Program-made: the position numbers and the translations under genes
Notes under the pieces: generated by a model
Told to the model about the DNA's origin: nothing
Databases searched by the model: none
The model's input: the letters and a program-made list of their open reading frames with translations, nothing else
In this document: in pieces, positions 1 through 11,266 of the stretch
Numbering within the stretch: the stretch's first letter is position 1
How the letters are laid out: the number at the start of each line of letters is the position of its first letter
Source: Cordylochernes scorpioides
Taxonomy: Eukaryota; Arthropoda; Arachnida; Pseudoscorpiones; Chernetidae
Assembly (NCBI GenBank): GCA_030710605.1
Contig: CP092870.1
Location: 92,102,924 to 92,166,923 of the forward strand
Length of the DNA: 64,000 nucleotides
Direction: 5' to 3'

Positions 1-109
1 AACGCTAGCTTTCAAGCGATAATCGCTCTTCAACGGACTTAATAAAATATCTACTTTATCCTACCAGAAATATTTACAAAAACAAACGCGCGCAGCGTTT
101 TTGCATGTA

Positions 110-379
110 CACCTATCCCTCGATTTACACGGTAGATACGTACCTGAGAAAAACGTGTAAATCGGGGGATAGGTGTACACAAAAATAAAAATAAAATGCA
201 TTGACAGGTTAAAATATGTAGTCAGCACATAAGCTCGGGATTCCTCGTGAGATGTGTACACAGCGCATGTGTTCAATCACAGTAGCATTTAGTATAGTGC
301 GATAAAAAAAACTTATTTGGAAAACCGTGTAAAAGCGAAAACGTGTAAAACAAGTACCGTGTAAATCGGGGGATAGGTG
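110..379. mobile_element. MITE with 25-bp inverted termini
   Basis: A non-coding element of about 270 bp is bounded by near-perfect inverted repeats starting CACCTATCCCTCGATTTACA on the left, with the complement ending at 379. TA dinucleotides flank it, as expected for Tc1/mariner-type insertion. A third copy of the terminal sequence lies inside at about 153-180, inverted to the left end, so a partial internal duplication or nested insertion is likely. No coding capacity is visible. Confidence 0.7.
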
Positions 380-384
380 TATTG

Positions 385-955
385 ATAAAATGTCAATAAA
401 ATGATGCAATGTGTCTAATTTCTCTCAAGACATTTTGTACTGTTGGGAAACCCTATTACAAGGCGTACCCATCATGGAAGGGACTTGTTCATGGCCTCAA
501 ATTGCTAGCGTAATACGAATAACAATTTTTATAAGGTTTTAGCAATTGAGTTATTTTTAAGAAGCCATTTTTTGAGCAAATGGGCCGCGTTATAAAAATT
601 TAGTATTTAGAATGATTGTGTTATTTGAAATACATAGCTGAAATTAACAACAATATGCACAACAACGGGATTATTTCAATGAAATTTCTTTACATGATAT
701 TTAAGATTTCGGGCACTAAGCATCATTCCTGTAGTAACGTGATTTATAAGGGAATCGAGCTGCTGTCGCTATGTAAATATGTATATATGAAGCTGTCTGT
801 GAAAGAGTGGGAGCTCGAAAGCTCGCCCCATTCTAATTACAGAAACTTAGTTTTGCAAAACTTGCTCATCATTTATTTACATAGCTATTTATTCGTTAAA
901 AACATACTTGCACATTAGCTTTAATTTCGATCAAATCGGTGCTGAATTAAAGAAT
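385..955. other. unassigned AT-rich interval
   Basis: I see no gene, RNA or repeat boundary here. Short open frames exist but have biased low-complexity composition and no recognisable domain. Confidence 0.4.
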
Positions 956-959
956 GATT

Positions 960-1290
960 TTGACACTTATTTACGGTCACTGGACGACCATGTCTCTTTA
1001 ACGACCGCGCTTATTCAACGACCAAATCTATATTACGGTCACGCCTCTTTAACAACTACACTTATATAACGGTCACTCTTCTTTAACGACCACACACACA
1101 TTTTTATTACGGCCACTCCTATTTAACGACCACTCTTATTTAACGGCCACGCCTCTTTAACGACCACACTCATTTAACGGCCACGTCTCTTTAACTACCA
1201 ACTTATATAACGACCACTTCTCTTTAACGACCACACATATTTAACGGCCAATCCTCTTTAAAGACCACATTTATTTTAAGACCAATAATA
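960..1290. repeat. degenerate tandem repeat, TTTAACGACCAC type
   Basis: Imperfect alternating units built around TTTAACGACCAC and TTTAACGGCCACGCCTC recur about a dozen times. Unit lengths vary, so this is an old, drifting minisatellite. Confidence 0.65.
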
Positions 1291-1380
1291 GAGCGGCCTG
1301 GTAGATTAAAATGGCGAAACTGCTGGAAATGAGCTCTCCCAATATTTCACCATCAGAGTGGGAGCAGTTAAATATTATCT
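1290..1380. repeat. family C repeat fragment
   Basis: It shares the segment GGTAGATTAAAATGGCGAAA with the foldback repeats at 17.5-18.1, 60.2, 60.7 and 61.7 kb. The rest of the element has diverged. Confidence 0.5.
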
Positions 1381-1740
1381 TGAATTGAAAATATGCCGTT
1401 ATATAATTATTTTAAAATATATTGTTTATTGAATTACTTAAATATATATATTTGCCTGTATAGCGACTAATCCTATATTGTACAAAGTTCCTATTTGAAC
1501 TTCTCTCAAAATAAAGATTGTTGTGTTGGAGTCACATAAAAAGTCTTTCTGCCTTATTTTTACATTTAAACGCTGAATCCAATCTCTGGAAATAAAATGT
1601 TGGGAAGAAATGAAATCCATCGTCCAAAAATATTTTATATTCCATTGTGGTATCAAAATGGGAAAATAGATTAAACTCCAGCGCGGTGTCGCCTTTCTTA
1701 GATTATATCTAGTCGCTTCATTTACTTTTTTTTATAATTA

Positions 1741-1943
1741 CACTCATGGACAAAACTTAAGGAAATTGTACTTTTTAGCATGTATATAGGGATTCAGACA
1801 ATAACTCTGAAAGATATTTGATACACAGTGATCTTTATTGAAGATACACGAGATAACCAAGTGTGAATAAAAATTCCTCTGCCATCTTACAAAAACAGAC
1901 GACCGGCGACATCAAAGACTTTCCTCAAGTTTTGTCATTAGTA
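1741..1943. mobile_element. family G MITE, about 200 bp
   Basis: The left end CACTCATGGACAAAACTTAA and an internal block (GTATATAGGGATTCAGACAA) are shared with copies at 29971-30293 and 53.7-54.2 kb. The right end at about 1922-1943 is a diverged inverted copy of the left. It is non-coding and of Tc1/mariner MITE type. Confidence 0.7.
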
Positions 1944-2153
1944 TACGCTATGGTGTAAGCTATGATAACCATAGCTAGTTGTAGTAGGCAGCTGCTTTTA
2001 ACGGCAAGTGCACATGTCAACAGAAAGCTGTTTGACTTCTGGTGGGGTTAAACCTTTGCAAGAATCGGGGTCCATTGGAGCAAATTTTAATTCAGAAAAA
2101 AATGTTCAATTTCAAAATTCGATTCCGGATCGTGGCTCTCAGAAATCGATGGT

Positions 2154-2234
2154 TTATACCACTTCTTTCTAGTTCATCACATTATTACATAAGTTATACC
2201 ACTCCTTTCTAGTTCATCACATTATTACATAAGT
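2154..2234. repeat. two-copy tandem duplication of about 40 bp
   Basis: Two adjacent near-identical copies of a block containing CTAGTTCATCACATTATTAC differ at a single T/C position in the part I compared. Confidence 0.75.
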
Positions 2235-2485
2235 AGCAATTTGATTTGGAATAAGGTCACAAGCTTTCAGATATAGGTGTGTAGGATGGTTGTTGCGTGA
2301 TGTGTTGGTGTGGCTTGTAGAAAGGCCGCTGATAAAATTATAATTAAAATTAATTTCTTTAAAGCGAGAAATATAAAAATAGAAAATGAAGTAACGGTTG
2401 AAGTAACGGCCGTTGGCGCTAGCCTTGTTGTTTACCGCGTGAGTGCCAGATCAAGTGTCGGAAGACGCCAGTCGCTAGAAAGTTC

Positions 2486-2712
2486 CGGATGACGCCCGCG
2501 CATGCGTAGTGACGTGTTCTCCCAACACGTGCTTACCGAGGCATAGTGGGGCCGCCATTCTTCTGCCCATATGTGTTTCGGAGCTTTGTCCCAGTTCGCT
2601 GAAGCAAACAGGCGTATAATTTCTTACAGTATCGCCGACTGATCTTTGCATAGGAGCTATGAGTGTGGATTCCGTTTAGATATCCTCGAGTTTCACTATC
2701 GCATATGTAAGA
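2486..2712 (+). promoter_or_regulatory. candidate host CpG-type promoter and first-exon edge
   Basis: This patch is clearly richer in G+C and CpG than its surroundings. Within about 80 bp it packs CGCGCATGCGTA (2497-2508, NRF1-like), TGACGTG (2510-2516, CRE-like), CACGTG (2526-2531, E-box) and GCCGCCATTCTT (2551-2562, YY1-like). Such clusters mark housekeeping promoters in animals. A GTAAGA at 2707-2712 could be a splice donor closing a non-coding first exon of about 150 bp on the + strand. No coding exon follows that I can recognise, so gene identity and strand are inference. Confidence 0.35.
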
Positions 2713-2877
2713 AAGGCTAACACGTTCTAATTTACATATAACCAAAATATTTCATTTAAATACCATTTAGTGCTGAGTGATATTTCAATGAAAGGAATAT
2801 TTCGCTTTAAGATTTCCATACAAATACATTGGTTTAACATTTCTTACTAAAAATAACTATTTATTCAAATTAAAAAT

Positions 2878-2938
2878 ACTTCGGCCAGTAAATATTTGTA
2901 TTATCTTAAAGATAGTAAAAAAGATTAACTGGCCGAAA
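2878..2938. repeat. short inverted repeat
   Basis: TTCGGCCAGT and ACTGGCCGAA form 10-bp complementary arms around an AT-rich loop of about 40 bp. No further context was recognised. Confidence 0.5.
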
Positions 2939-3251
2939 TATCTTTAATTTGAAGAACTATGAGTGCCGGCCAGGCAACCTCTTTCTTTACGATAAAAATA
3001 AATAGTTTAAATTTGTTTTAAATTTGAAATCATAAGAGAAATGCCATATAAAAAGTGATATTTAACGAAACAATTTATAATAAAACTCAAACATCGCTGA
3101 TCAAAAAAATATTTCTTAAATAAAACCAACCAAGAAAGACATTTGTGTTTTCACATTGAAAAGAGAATAAATAACCAAAGAATTGGTGATTTGAGTGTAG
3201 ATTTTCCCTGGAACACTTTGATAAAGTTAGCATTCAACCATACAGATCCCT

Positions 3252-3479
3252 CATCCACCCTATTCCCCCGACTTAGCCCCCAATGACTTTTTCCTCAATC
3301 CTAAATTGAAAATGAAGTTAAAAGGAAGGAAATTTGACAACGTTGATATGATACAAGCTGAATCGAAGGCAACCTTGAGGAACCTCTCAAAAAGTTATTT
3401 TATCTCCTGCTTCGACAATTGGAAAAAAAGATGGAACAGGTGTATTGAGGCAGGAGGGGTATATTTTGTAAAATATTAA
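3252..3479 (+). pseudogene. mariner transposase C-terminal fragment
   Basis: A 75-codon open stretch ends in TAA at 3477-3479. It starts with the mariner block HPPYSPDLAPNDFFL, which holds the third catalytic Asp of the DD34D triad, and continues into KLKGRKFD and a CFDNWKKRWNRCIEAGG-like C-terminus. The first two catalytic Asp residues and the DNA-binding domain are absent, and I see no transposase sequence immediately upstream. A sequence resembling a mariner terminus (GCACCTTGTA) follows near 3550. This is a 5'-truncated, dead copy of the subfamily also seen at 12986-15828. Confidence 0.85.
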
Positions 3480-3559
3480 ATTAGTTTTTTTATTTGTTTT
3501 ATTTTTTCAAAGATACAGAGCAGTCCTGGAAATTAATAAACGCACCTTGTATAACAATG

Positions 3560-5490
3560 GTTGTGATCATTGATTTCTATTTAAGAAACATTTTTTTTAT
3601 ATTTCAAAAATAGTTGTGTGTTATAAATTTCTATTTGTATATTCTATTTTCTTCAAATATAGATTCAAATAATATTATAATTGAATTAAATAAATATAAA
3701 TATATTTGCATAGTTTCTTTATTCAGTAAATTGGAAGGCAATCTTTCACGCTGTCTTTTCTGTCTAAATATATTTTAGTCTGAAAATATATATTGAACAA
3801 GAGCATACTAATGAATTATAATCTCCCTCTCTCTCTCTCTCTCTCCACCAATCATATAAGTCTACGAAGACAACCAAAACGAAACTTCACTGAAAATCTA
3901 TTTTTGAAGATAAAAGAAAAGAAATATGAAGATTTACAGTTGATAAATATTCCGATTTATTCGAATAATTCTTTGACAAGAGGTTTAATTGAATTTGACC
4001 AGGAGAAGGAGACAATAAATAACAAATTAAAACTAAATATGCCTCAAAATACAAGATGTCAAGAATAGAGAGACTCAAGAAAGAGAAATTGCCTGAAAGT
4101 TAAACTTTGATCATGTCTAAAAGAAAAACTCTTGTTTTAATTTTGATGAATATGACGAGAAAAACAAAATGATGCAAACAAAGAACTCATTTTAAAGTAA
4201 GAGTAAATAGCAAAGATGTGTCGAAGATGTCAGGTAAGAATTTCTCTGTAATCATTAAATTTACTTCCATTAAGGTTTTTCGGTTAAAGCAAAGAAATCC
4301 AACTCTCCTATCAACCTGATAGAGTCGCCTCTTTCTTGAAACTTCTCTACTGATGAGGGCCACAATCTACTGTTGAATTGGACCAACCCGAAGTTAGGTT
4401 TATTCTACCAACATTTATTGCCTCATCAACCAAACAGATATTGGATATAAGCACATAATGTGACCTGAATCAATGTATTGGGTCATTAGACTACGTGATA
4501 AAGTAACCCAAATTCATGTCTTTTAACAGATTCAAAACAATTTCGCGATGCTCTAGCACTTATTCCTGTTGTAAATCAATCTAGATGAGAAGTTAATCTG
4601 ACTGACTGACTATATTCCAGCTAATTGACCAAATGGGATGGCCTTCTAGCTCTACTAATGTACTGATATGAATCAGACTGACCGCGGCAAAGGGTGTAGG
4701 TAACAAAGAAGTGGCGAGCCACTGATACTGCAAAAACACAGGTGAGTATCCCTGGGTCAGAGGGAAAGAGAAGAAGAGAAACCAAAATATAAAGTAAGGA
4801 ATGGGGTAGAGATAAATAAAGAAATGTAAATAATCAGAGAAGAGGATAAATAAAAAAAATAAAATAATGGAAAGTAAATAAATAAATGAATAACTAATAA
4901 AATAATAATAAAACATTAGAAAAAAAAGTAATGTAAAGAAAAGAGAAAACTAGAACTAAAACTAGAAAACTAGCTCTAATCTGTCACCAAATATATAAAG
5001 AAGTGCTATGGCATCCATCACTGTATCCTTCTTTAGACGTTGTTGACCTCGAGAGTTCAGCTCTTTGGCTATATTAAATATTTATCTGAAGATAAGAACA
5101 TATACACACTACAAAACTATCAGTAGTGTGGTTTTAAAAGGAGGAAGATAAAAATATAAAATAATATCAATATTTTAGAATTATTTATCTCTCTAAAAAT
5201 ATTCAATAAAATCAATTGAAGAACGAAGTAGAACTAAATTAGAACAAAGCCGGTATGTTAAAGGAAATGCAAGTGACGTGGTTTTTGTTGGTTTCCTGAG
5301 GGTTCTTCAGATTGTGTTTACAGCCACTTTATCTGGTTGTTGTTACGAGGTGATGAACTTCACGTGAACTTACTTATTAAGGCTGAAATCATAAAAGTTA
5401 GGTTTTAAGAAATATCAATAAACATTATTTTTTTTTTAATTTGTAAACCAGGTGAAGACAAATGATAAAAAAGGGACTCGGTGACAATAT
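3560..5490. other. unassigned AT-rich interval
   Basis: A (CT)n microsatellite lies at about 3827-3847. The open frames here show no recognisable domain. A CTGATGAGGGCC string near 4350 resembles half of a hammerhead core but lacks the rest. Confidence 0.4.
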
Positions 5491-5499
5491 TTATCTGTT

Positions 5500-6420
5500 G
5501 ACTATAAAGTCTGAATTCTAGGCTGCTGTGGGTAACAGACGTTCCAGATGGGGAGCCACGGACTTGACTTCGTCCCAGTTCTACTAACGGCGTTGTTGCG
5601 AGGATCTAGCTAGTGACTGGACAGTACTGGGACAGTCAGTGCTTATACCTATGAGGTAATGATAAAGTCATAATGTGTCCTTTCCTTCGGGTCGGTCAGG
5701 CAAATGTCGTCATCGTCCATTCCACGGACGGCCATGTGCACGTGGACTGGAACTCAACTTCCCTCCTCCGATAGCTTGCTCGCTCCACAGACCCAGGATT
5801 AGGTTCTGATTACTAGACTGCTGGTTCTGGCGCAAAACTCCGATGAGAGGCCTCGCGTGTGATGTAAGTCCGGCTTTCAGCGTTGTTAGTATCAGCAGGG
5901 CTGTAGTCAGTCTCTAGTTCGCTCCATTCCACTTTGTTGCCAATAGAGAACTCTACATAGAGTACAGCGAGCTGTCGGAATGGGAAGTTGGGCTCAGAGG
6001 TGTAAAAGACTGATGGGGTAAGAGAAGACAGACAGCCTCTAACTCCCCTCTGTGTTATGTATCTAGATATCACAGTGGAGCCCTTACCAAGTCTTGTTAG
6101 CATTTAGGTCAATGTCTTTCTTTAAGCTCCCTCCTTACGTCACTGAGTCCCTTCTTTATAGATTTATCTTTCCACGGGATTCACTCTCATATAAATCGAC
6201 AATCCTATCTCCATAAATTTCGGGATTTCTCTTCAGTCCCCTGCAGGGAAAATTGGAAGTTCACCTATGAGGAGTTAGGAAACCAAACAGTAATATTGGA
6301 ACCCAACTTCTAATTTTATGTTCTGATTCTTCTCAACTTCTGTTATGTCCAAATTGACGGTTTGGATACCGGGAAGGTGTCGCCGGTATGGAACCTTAGC
6401 TGTACAGTTCAAGTTGATTA
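5500..6420. other. unassigned interval of more balanced base composition
   Basis: Base composition is noticeably less AT-rich than the flanks and the sequence is not obviously repetitive within the window. A 96-codon open frame on the minus strand (5813-6103) has no domain I recognise. It may be unique host DNA or an old transposon. Confidence 0.35.
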
Positions 6421-6427
6421 TTACAGA

Positions 6428-6927
6428 CTAGACGAATGACCCGGGCAACGCCCGGGTTTACCCGATTAAATGTTTTATTCAAACACTATTCGTTACAATT
6501 ATAAATTGGCGCCGTGGATGTCACTCTTGTGAAACGTCCCGCTCCAAACTTTACAGTCAGATTAGTTACGATATAAATCTTCAAATCGAGCGAGCGTCTA
6601 TAAATATTTCGATTTAGATCAAGTATTCTAATTAGTAAGCGAACTATTTTAAACGTATTTATAACCTTGATAGAGGGCGCTGTTCGTGAGCTAAGTAGAA
6701 TAATTAGAATATATAGTTTTAATATTTAATTTATATATAATTTAAAATAACCTATCGTTGTCCTAGGTAGCCTAGTGGTCATGGCATCTGCCCGGTAAGC
6801 GGAATGTCGTGGGTTCGATTCCCATCCCTTGACACTTTTTTTATTTTATCCATTCTGACCAAATTCTATCCGTGAACTTCACACAGTGAACTTCACACAG
6901 ACAGAATAAGGCAATTATATAAGTAGA
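6428..6927 (-). mobile_element. Helitron-like non-autonomous element with tRNA-like insert
   Basis: Read on the minus strand it begins TCTACTTATATAATTGCC and ends in a GC hairpin (CCCGGGC, GTT, GCCCGGG) about 10 nt before a terminal CTAG followed by T. Those are the structural hallmarks of Helitron 3' ends. No Rep/helicase coding is present. It shares both ends and the tRNA-like core with the shorter copy at 24151-24388 and shares its middle (AGAGGGCGCTGTTCGTGAGC) with 23.7 kb. Confidence 0.7.
6760..6834 (+). pseudogene. tRNA-like sequence inside Helitron-like element
   Basis: It retains a good A box (TAGCCTAGTGG) and B box (GGTTCGATTCC) and is followed by a T run. The acceptor stem is mismatched compared with the better copy at 47523-47597. 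The anticodon loop CCGGTAA lacks the usual U33, so this is unlikely to be a functional tRNA. Confidence 0.7.
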
Positions 6928-7023
6928 TGCCACTAACCAAGAGAGAGTAACGTAGATGATAATTTTAACAATAAACAATTCTCTCTCTATATATACAAGT
7001 CGTCATACTATAATTACATTATA

Positions 7024-7170
7024 CAATACTAGACGAATGACATGGATAAAGCCCAATTTTTAACTGAGAATATATGTATAAAATAAAATATGTTGTGATT
7101 ATATAAATTAAATGATACTCATTACAATTATATATTATAACCTGGCTTCGCCCGTGTTCTCCTCAAGTGA
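7024..7170. mobile_element. decayed Helitron-like 3' ends
   Basis: CTAGACGAATGAC at about 7030 and CCTGGCTTCGCCCGTGTT at about 7141 are degenerate versions of the terminal CTAG and GC hairpin of the Helitron-like elements elsewhere in the window. Confidence 0.45.
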
Positions 7171-7466
7171 ATGTTTTCCCAATATATAATGCCAAAATCT
7201 GTAATAATTATTTTGCTATTTCGTTTCTTATGATATATATAAATCTTTTCTCTTTTTCTTATCCTAATACCTTCAATTCTTCCTTTTTTCCCTCGTGTTC
7301 TACTGCTATGACGCGTAACTGCCGAAGCTACAGCGTGAACTTGTTATAGCCCTATGTTGTTACTTAAAATACAAAACCTTTTTGACACCTTAAAAATAGC
7401 ATTTATCTATTTACTTTTTAACTATCAATACTCCTTCTACCAATTATCTTCCATATATTATAACTC

Positions 7467-7469
<3 letters not shown>

Positions 7470-7506
<37 letters not shown>
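7470..7506. repeat. (TA)n microsatellite
   Basis: Uninterrupted TA dinucleotides, about 17 units. Confidence 0.95.
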
Positions 7507-7507
<1 letters not shown>

Positions 7508-7591
7508 TCAAATCAAGATAAATAATATGCAACTTAGATAGATCACTAACAGAACATACCTGTTCCCTGTATATGCAGTATTTACAAAGCT

Positions 7592-7687
7592 ATGGAGACT
7601 CTAGAACCAGCGACCTAAGGATCACCGTTAATGCATCTACAGTCCTCCGCTCTGCCAACTGAGCTATCGAGGGTAATGGAGACTCTA
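7592..7687 (-). pseudogene. retroposed, truncated, intron-containing tRNA-Tyr(GTA)
   Basis: The minus strand of 7604-7675 reads as the 5' part of an unspliced tRNA-Tyr: acceptor CCCTCGA, A box TAGCTCAGTTGG, anticodon region ACTGTAG, a short intron, ATCCTTAGG, then GTCGCTGGTTC. It stops abruptly in the T loop. The 3' T stem and acceptor strand are missing. The fragment is flanked by a perfect 12-bp direct repeat ATGGAGACTCTA (7592-7603 and 7676-7687), a target-site duplication. It therefore arose by reverse transcription of a pre-tRNA truncated in the T loop, without a poly(A)-type tail. It cannot make a functional tRNA. Confidence 0.85.
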
Positions 7688-8164
7688 AAAGACGTTATGC
7701 ATATATGTCAGATTCTATTTGCATACACGAGGGAACCTAAACCTCAGGTTTTACATTCTTTTACCTCATTAGATTACCTGAGACATCAAAGGAATCCTCG
7801 TTCCCATTCCACAAACAAAAATTCCATTTCCTCCAATTTATATAATATTCCAAAATCAAATAATAGAGGAGAAATTCTAACGATGGAGTCTCCGTATAGA
7901 GGTATTTGCCGAACACAAATGATGTATCGTCTTTTGGAATTATTGGGAAAATGGTGAAAACACACAAAAAGAACAAAGCTTTATTAGAATAATTTGAATT
8001 TATTTGAGTGAATTCTGTTCCCCATAATCATACGTTTGTATAAAATATAAATTTAATATTATAGATTTACTAGAACATTAGCCTTTTCTACAATGGGTAT
8101 TGTACAAGAACTATTTCAAAGCTTTATTAAAGTTTTGAAAGTTTACATATATATTTGTATACAT

Positions 8165-8345
8165 AATTATCATTACTCTTTACAATTCATCCTATCATAC
8201 TTCATCATCTCTAAGGTTAGAAATAATCGCTATTTCTCCTTAAAATAAATTTTGATTTTTCGTTCAAAAGAAATATTCACGGTGTATAATTCTTCTCAAT
8301 GTATAATTTTCTTACAACATAAACCTTAGATTATTAAAACATTGG
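8165..8345. repeat. family D repeat copy
   Basis: It carries the block AGAAATAATCGCTATTTCTC followed by TTTTTCGTTCAAAAGAAA, shared with copies at 47.3-47.75, 53.8-53.9 and 58.9-59.25 kb. Non-coding. Confidence 0.65.
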
Positions 8346-8514
8346 ATCAGTAAACATGAGGGCAACCATTTCGTTATTTTACATTACTTTATTTTTCATA
8401 TAACATTTTTGTAAACAACAAAGGTGATGATGATAAATTCAATGAATATTTACACAATCATAGAAAAATTAAGTTAAACCTTTATATAAACATAAATATT
8501 CTAACTAAATTAAA

Positions 8515-9070
8515 CACGCGGTATAATTGCAATTTTCGTTTTACAATTATAAGCCGCATTATATTGTATTATAAAACACATTTACATATTATAATGCATT
8601 AGCGCGCCATCTGTTATCAAAATTCGAAACTATTATAGACGCGTTAAAAAGAATCATACGCGTCTATAACATTTACATATATTTAGGCATATAATAAAAA
8701 TATAGAGAGAATATGCTTTTACCATCGTGCTACTAACCAAAATGTATGGTTTTTAAGCCAAAAAATGAATGTAGCAATCAGACAAGCTGTAATGCACTAT
8801 AGCAAAGTACCAAGGTGCTGCACGCCACCAAGGTTGTTCAAAAAAAGGTTAGATTCCCCAGGCCAGGGCATAAATATATAAATATGCATATATTAATAAT
8901 ATCCAAGATAAACAGATTACAAATTAAAACAGATAAATTAATGAAAATTAGAACTTATTTTAGACGCGTAAGATTCTTTTTGAAATTAAACAATTTCTAC
9001 TGTCCTTACTGTAATGGAAAAATTAATGGAGGGCCTGGTTTCTAATTTTCATAACAGGTGGCGCGCTAGT
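8515..9070. repeat. mosaic of family D and C fragments
   Basis: 8515-8585 holds the family D tail (ATTATAAGCCGCATTATATT). 8600-8660 holds GCGCGCCATCTGTTATC with TAGACGCGT. 8940-9065 holds the family C block TTTCTACTGTCCTTACTG and ends with GGTGGCGCGCTAGTACATCG. No genes are visible. Confidence 0.55.
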
Positions 9071-9149
9071 ACATCGTAAGATAAATTAATATACAAGATT
9101 AATGAGAAATAGTACAAAAGTGAATTTGTACTTAGATCAGGTAGATAAA

Positions 9150-9268
9150 TTGAGAAAAAGGGCATTTCCTGATCATGCAACTAAAAAGTTTCTGATTTAT
9201 TCCGATAGATGGCGCAAGCCATCAGCAACTTTTAGTTGCACGATCAGGAAATGCCTCTTTTTTCTCAA
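9150..9268. repeat. family A tail, inverted pair
   Basis: Two copies of the family A 3' tail (GCAACTTTTAGTTGCACGAT and its partner GATCATGCAACTAAAAAG) face each other and form a foldback of about 120 bp. The hammerhead part is absent. Confidence 0.6.
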
Positions 9269-9499
9269 CATACAAGATTAGGTCAATAAATGATCGGTAA
9301 TAATTTTTTTATTAACAAACTAGAAAACTGAAACTCTCTATATAAGAAAACTCCGCTCTAAATACTTTTATTTATGACGTTATTATGTGGCTTGCATTCT
9401 TCGACTAGAAAAATTTTTAACAATGATTTTTTAAAAATAAATTTCGAATAATAATTTTATTTTTCTTTAAATCTCTCTCTCTCTCTCTTTTATTTTATG

Positions 9500-9785
9500 T
9501 ACGGTTAAACCTGCCTATAGCGTCCCTCTAAAAATCGCCTCCTCTCTATTGCGCCCGATTTTAAATACGTAGTACGATGTGATTTACATTAAAAGTGACC
9601 TGTCTATAGCACCCCCTCTCTATAGCACCCTATTTTGGTGAGTTCCAAGAAGGGGCGCTATAGACAGGTTTAACTGTAGGTAGTACGATGTGATTTACAT
9701 TAAAAGTGACCTGTCTATAGCACCCCCTCTCTAAAGGTATTTTGGTGAGTTCCAAGAGGAGGCGCTATAGACAGGTTTAACTGTA
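9500..9785. mobile_element. MITE, TATAGCG type
   Basis: Its inverted termini are CGGTTAAACCTGCCTATAGC on the left and the complement GCTATAGACAGGTTTAACTG on the right, flanked by TA. An internal segment starting AGTACGATGTGATTTACATT is duplicated 111 bp apart. It is the same family as 24550-24928. Confidence 0.75.
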
Positions 9786-10187
9786 TGTATATTTATTCAT
9801 CTATATTTATTCTTATTTAATCTTATTTATTTATATATATTCATTTATTTTATATGTATAACCTTATATAACCATATATGAACGATTTAATAATGAAGTT
9901 TTAATCTCAATCTCTCTCTCTAAAAAGTTTAGCTTTCTTATTGTTAAAAAAAATACACATAAAGTTGCATAATTGTAATATATATTTGAATATAAACCTT
10001 CCATTTCCGACTGCTGCAACCCGGTATCGAATCTCGTAACATTGGGCGCTTTTTTTCTGAATAACAAAACTTGCTCTGATGGCTTTCGATACTTTCAAAG
10101 TTTCAACACCAACAGTGAGTGCAAGTAACCAAACGGGGCCCTGGCACATTTGTAATTTACAAAAGTTGAAATAGAAGTTTTATTTAT

Positions 10188-10320
10188 TTGTGAAACGTAA
10201 ACATTCGCGTTTTAAAGTCTTCATTCGTTTTATATAGATGGCGTGTGATTGCTTTGTATTGAAAAATCAAACTGCTTTCTACATATCTAGATATCAATGT
10301 GCTCGTGGTCAGGAGATGCC
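10188..10320. repeat. family C end and family A fragments
   Basis: 10188-10265 matches the family C terminus (AACATTCGCG, then ATAGATGGCG). 10290-10320 matches the end of the palindrome that follows (GTGCTCGTGGTCAGGA). Confidence 0.5.
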
Positions 10321-10422
10321 TTATTTATTTTTAATATCAATATATATATATGAAAAAAAAAAACGAAAGAAAAAATAAAAGATAAAAAGGTCAGGTGTTG
10401 AAATCAATAATTTAAAAAAAAA

Positions 10423-10674
10423 ATGGCATATCCTGACCAGGAGTACATGTGCTTTACAGAAGGCAGAGCGCCATCTGGTGGAACAGAAATCAACTAAACA
10501 TTGATTTAGCCTGTTCCCTGATATTTGGCCAACCCAATTTCTTGATTTATCAAGAAATTGGGTTGGCCAAATATCAGGGAACAAGCTAAATCAATGTTTA
10601 GTTGATTTCTGTTCCACCAGATGGCGCTCTGCCTTCTGTAAAGCACATGTGCTCCTGGTCAGGATATGCCATTT
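10423..10674. repeat. 252-bp near-perfect palindrome (family A 3' halves)
   Basis: Two arms of about 125 bp are inverted about a centre at 10548-10549 (CTTGATTTATCAAG). Each arm contains CCACCAGATGGCGCTCTG (inverted in the left arm) and GCACATGTGCTCCTGGTCAG. The arm sequence matches the tails of the hammerhead-bearing repeat at 28.7 kb and the fragment at 49.56 kb, so this is two 3' halves joined head to head without the ribozyme. Confidence 0.85.
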
Positions 10675-10689
10675 CTATTATTAAATATA

Positions 10690-11260
10690 TATATGTAATG
10701 TAATCAATCCAATATATGGCATTTTATTATCTACATATGTAAATATGTGGTGCATATATAGTAAAAGTAGTCGCTAACTATTAATCTGTACCACGTGACT
10801 ACGGATAATTAAAAAGAGTAGTGAATTTTAATAGAATATTATACGATGTATTTTTTTATGTAAGCGGAAACTTCTAATATTAAAAGATTATTTATAAAAT
10901 ATAAATAAGGAGGGAGTGTTGATTAAGCTTCCTATATAAACGAGATTTCTTAAATAATTTATGGGGGAAACTTTAAACAAAATATATCGTCTGTATAACC
11001 ATTTTTTTATTTAGCCTAATAAGTGTGTGGTTTTCAAAGTATCTCTTTTTAATTACTTCAAGTTCATATTACATATTTTAATTACAAAATACCAAATCCT
11101 TTAAGAGTTTGGTAATTATGGGGAACACTTTTTCAAAACAAAGTTGAAAGGGCCAAGTTTTTGTTCGTTATGGAGATTTTGCATTATAAATAGAGGGTGA
11201 GATGGGTAAACTTATATCTTTTTTTTAATATTCAGGGTTTTTTTAGGTAGATCTCTAGGG
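10690..11260. other. unassigned AT-rich interval
   Basis: I see no gene or repeat boundary. Confidence 0.4.
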
Positions 11261-11266
11261 GAGCCA

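Noticed and set aside
3793..4068. 91-codon + strand frame
   Set aside because: It starts in a (CT)n microsatellite and has no recognisable domain.
4343..4410. Hammerhead-like CTGATGAGGGCC
   Set aside because: No stem II partner, no GAAA at the expected distance and no stem I complement.
5813..6103. 96-codon minus-strand frame as a gene
   Set aside because: No recognisable domain, no promoter or splice context. It could be chance in a less AT-rich region.
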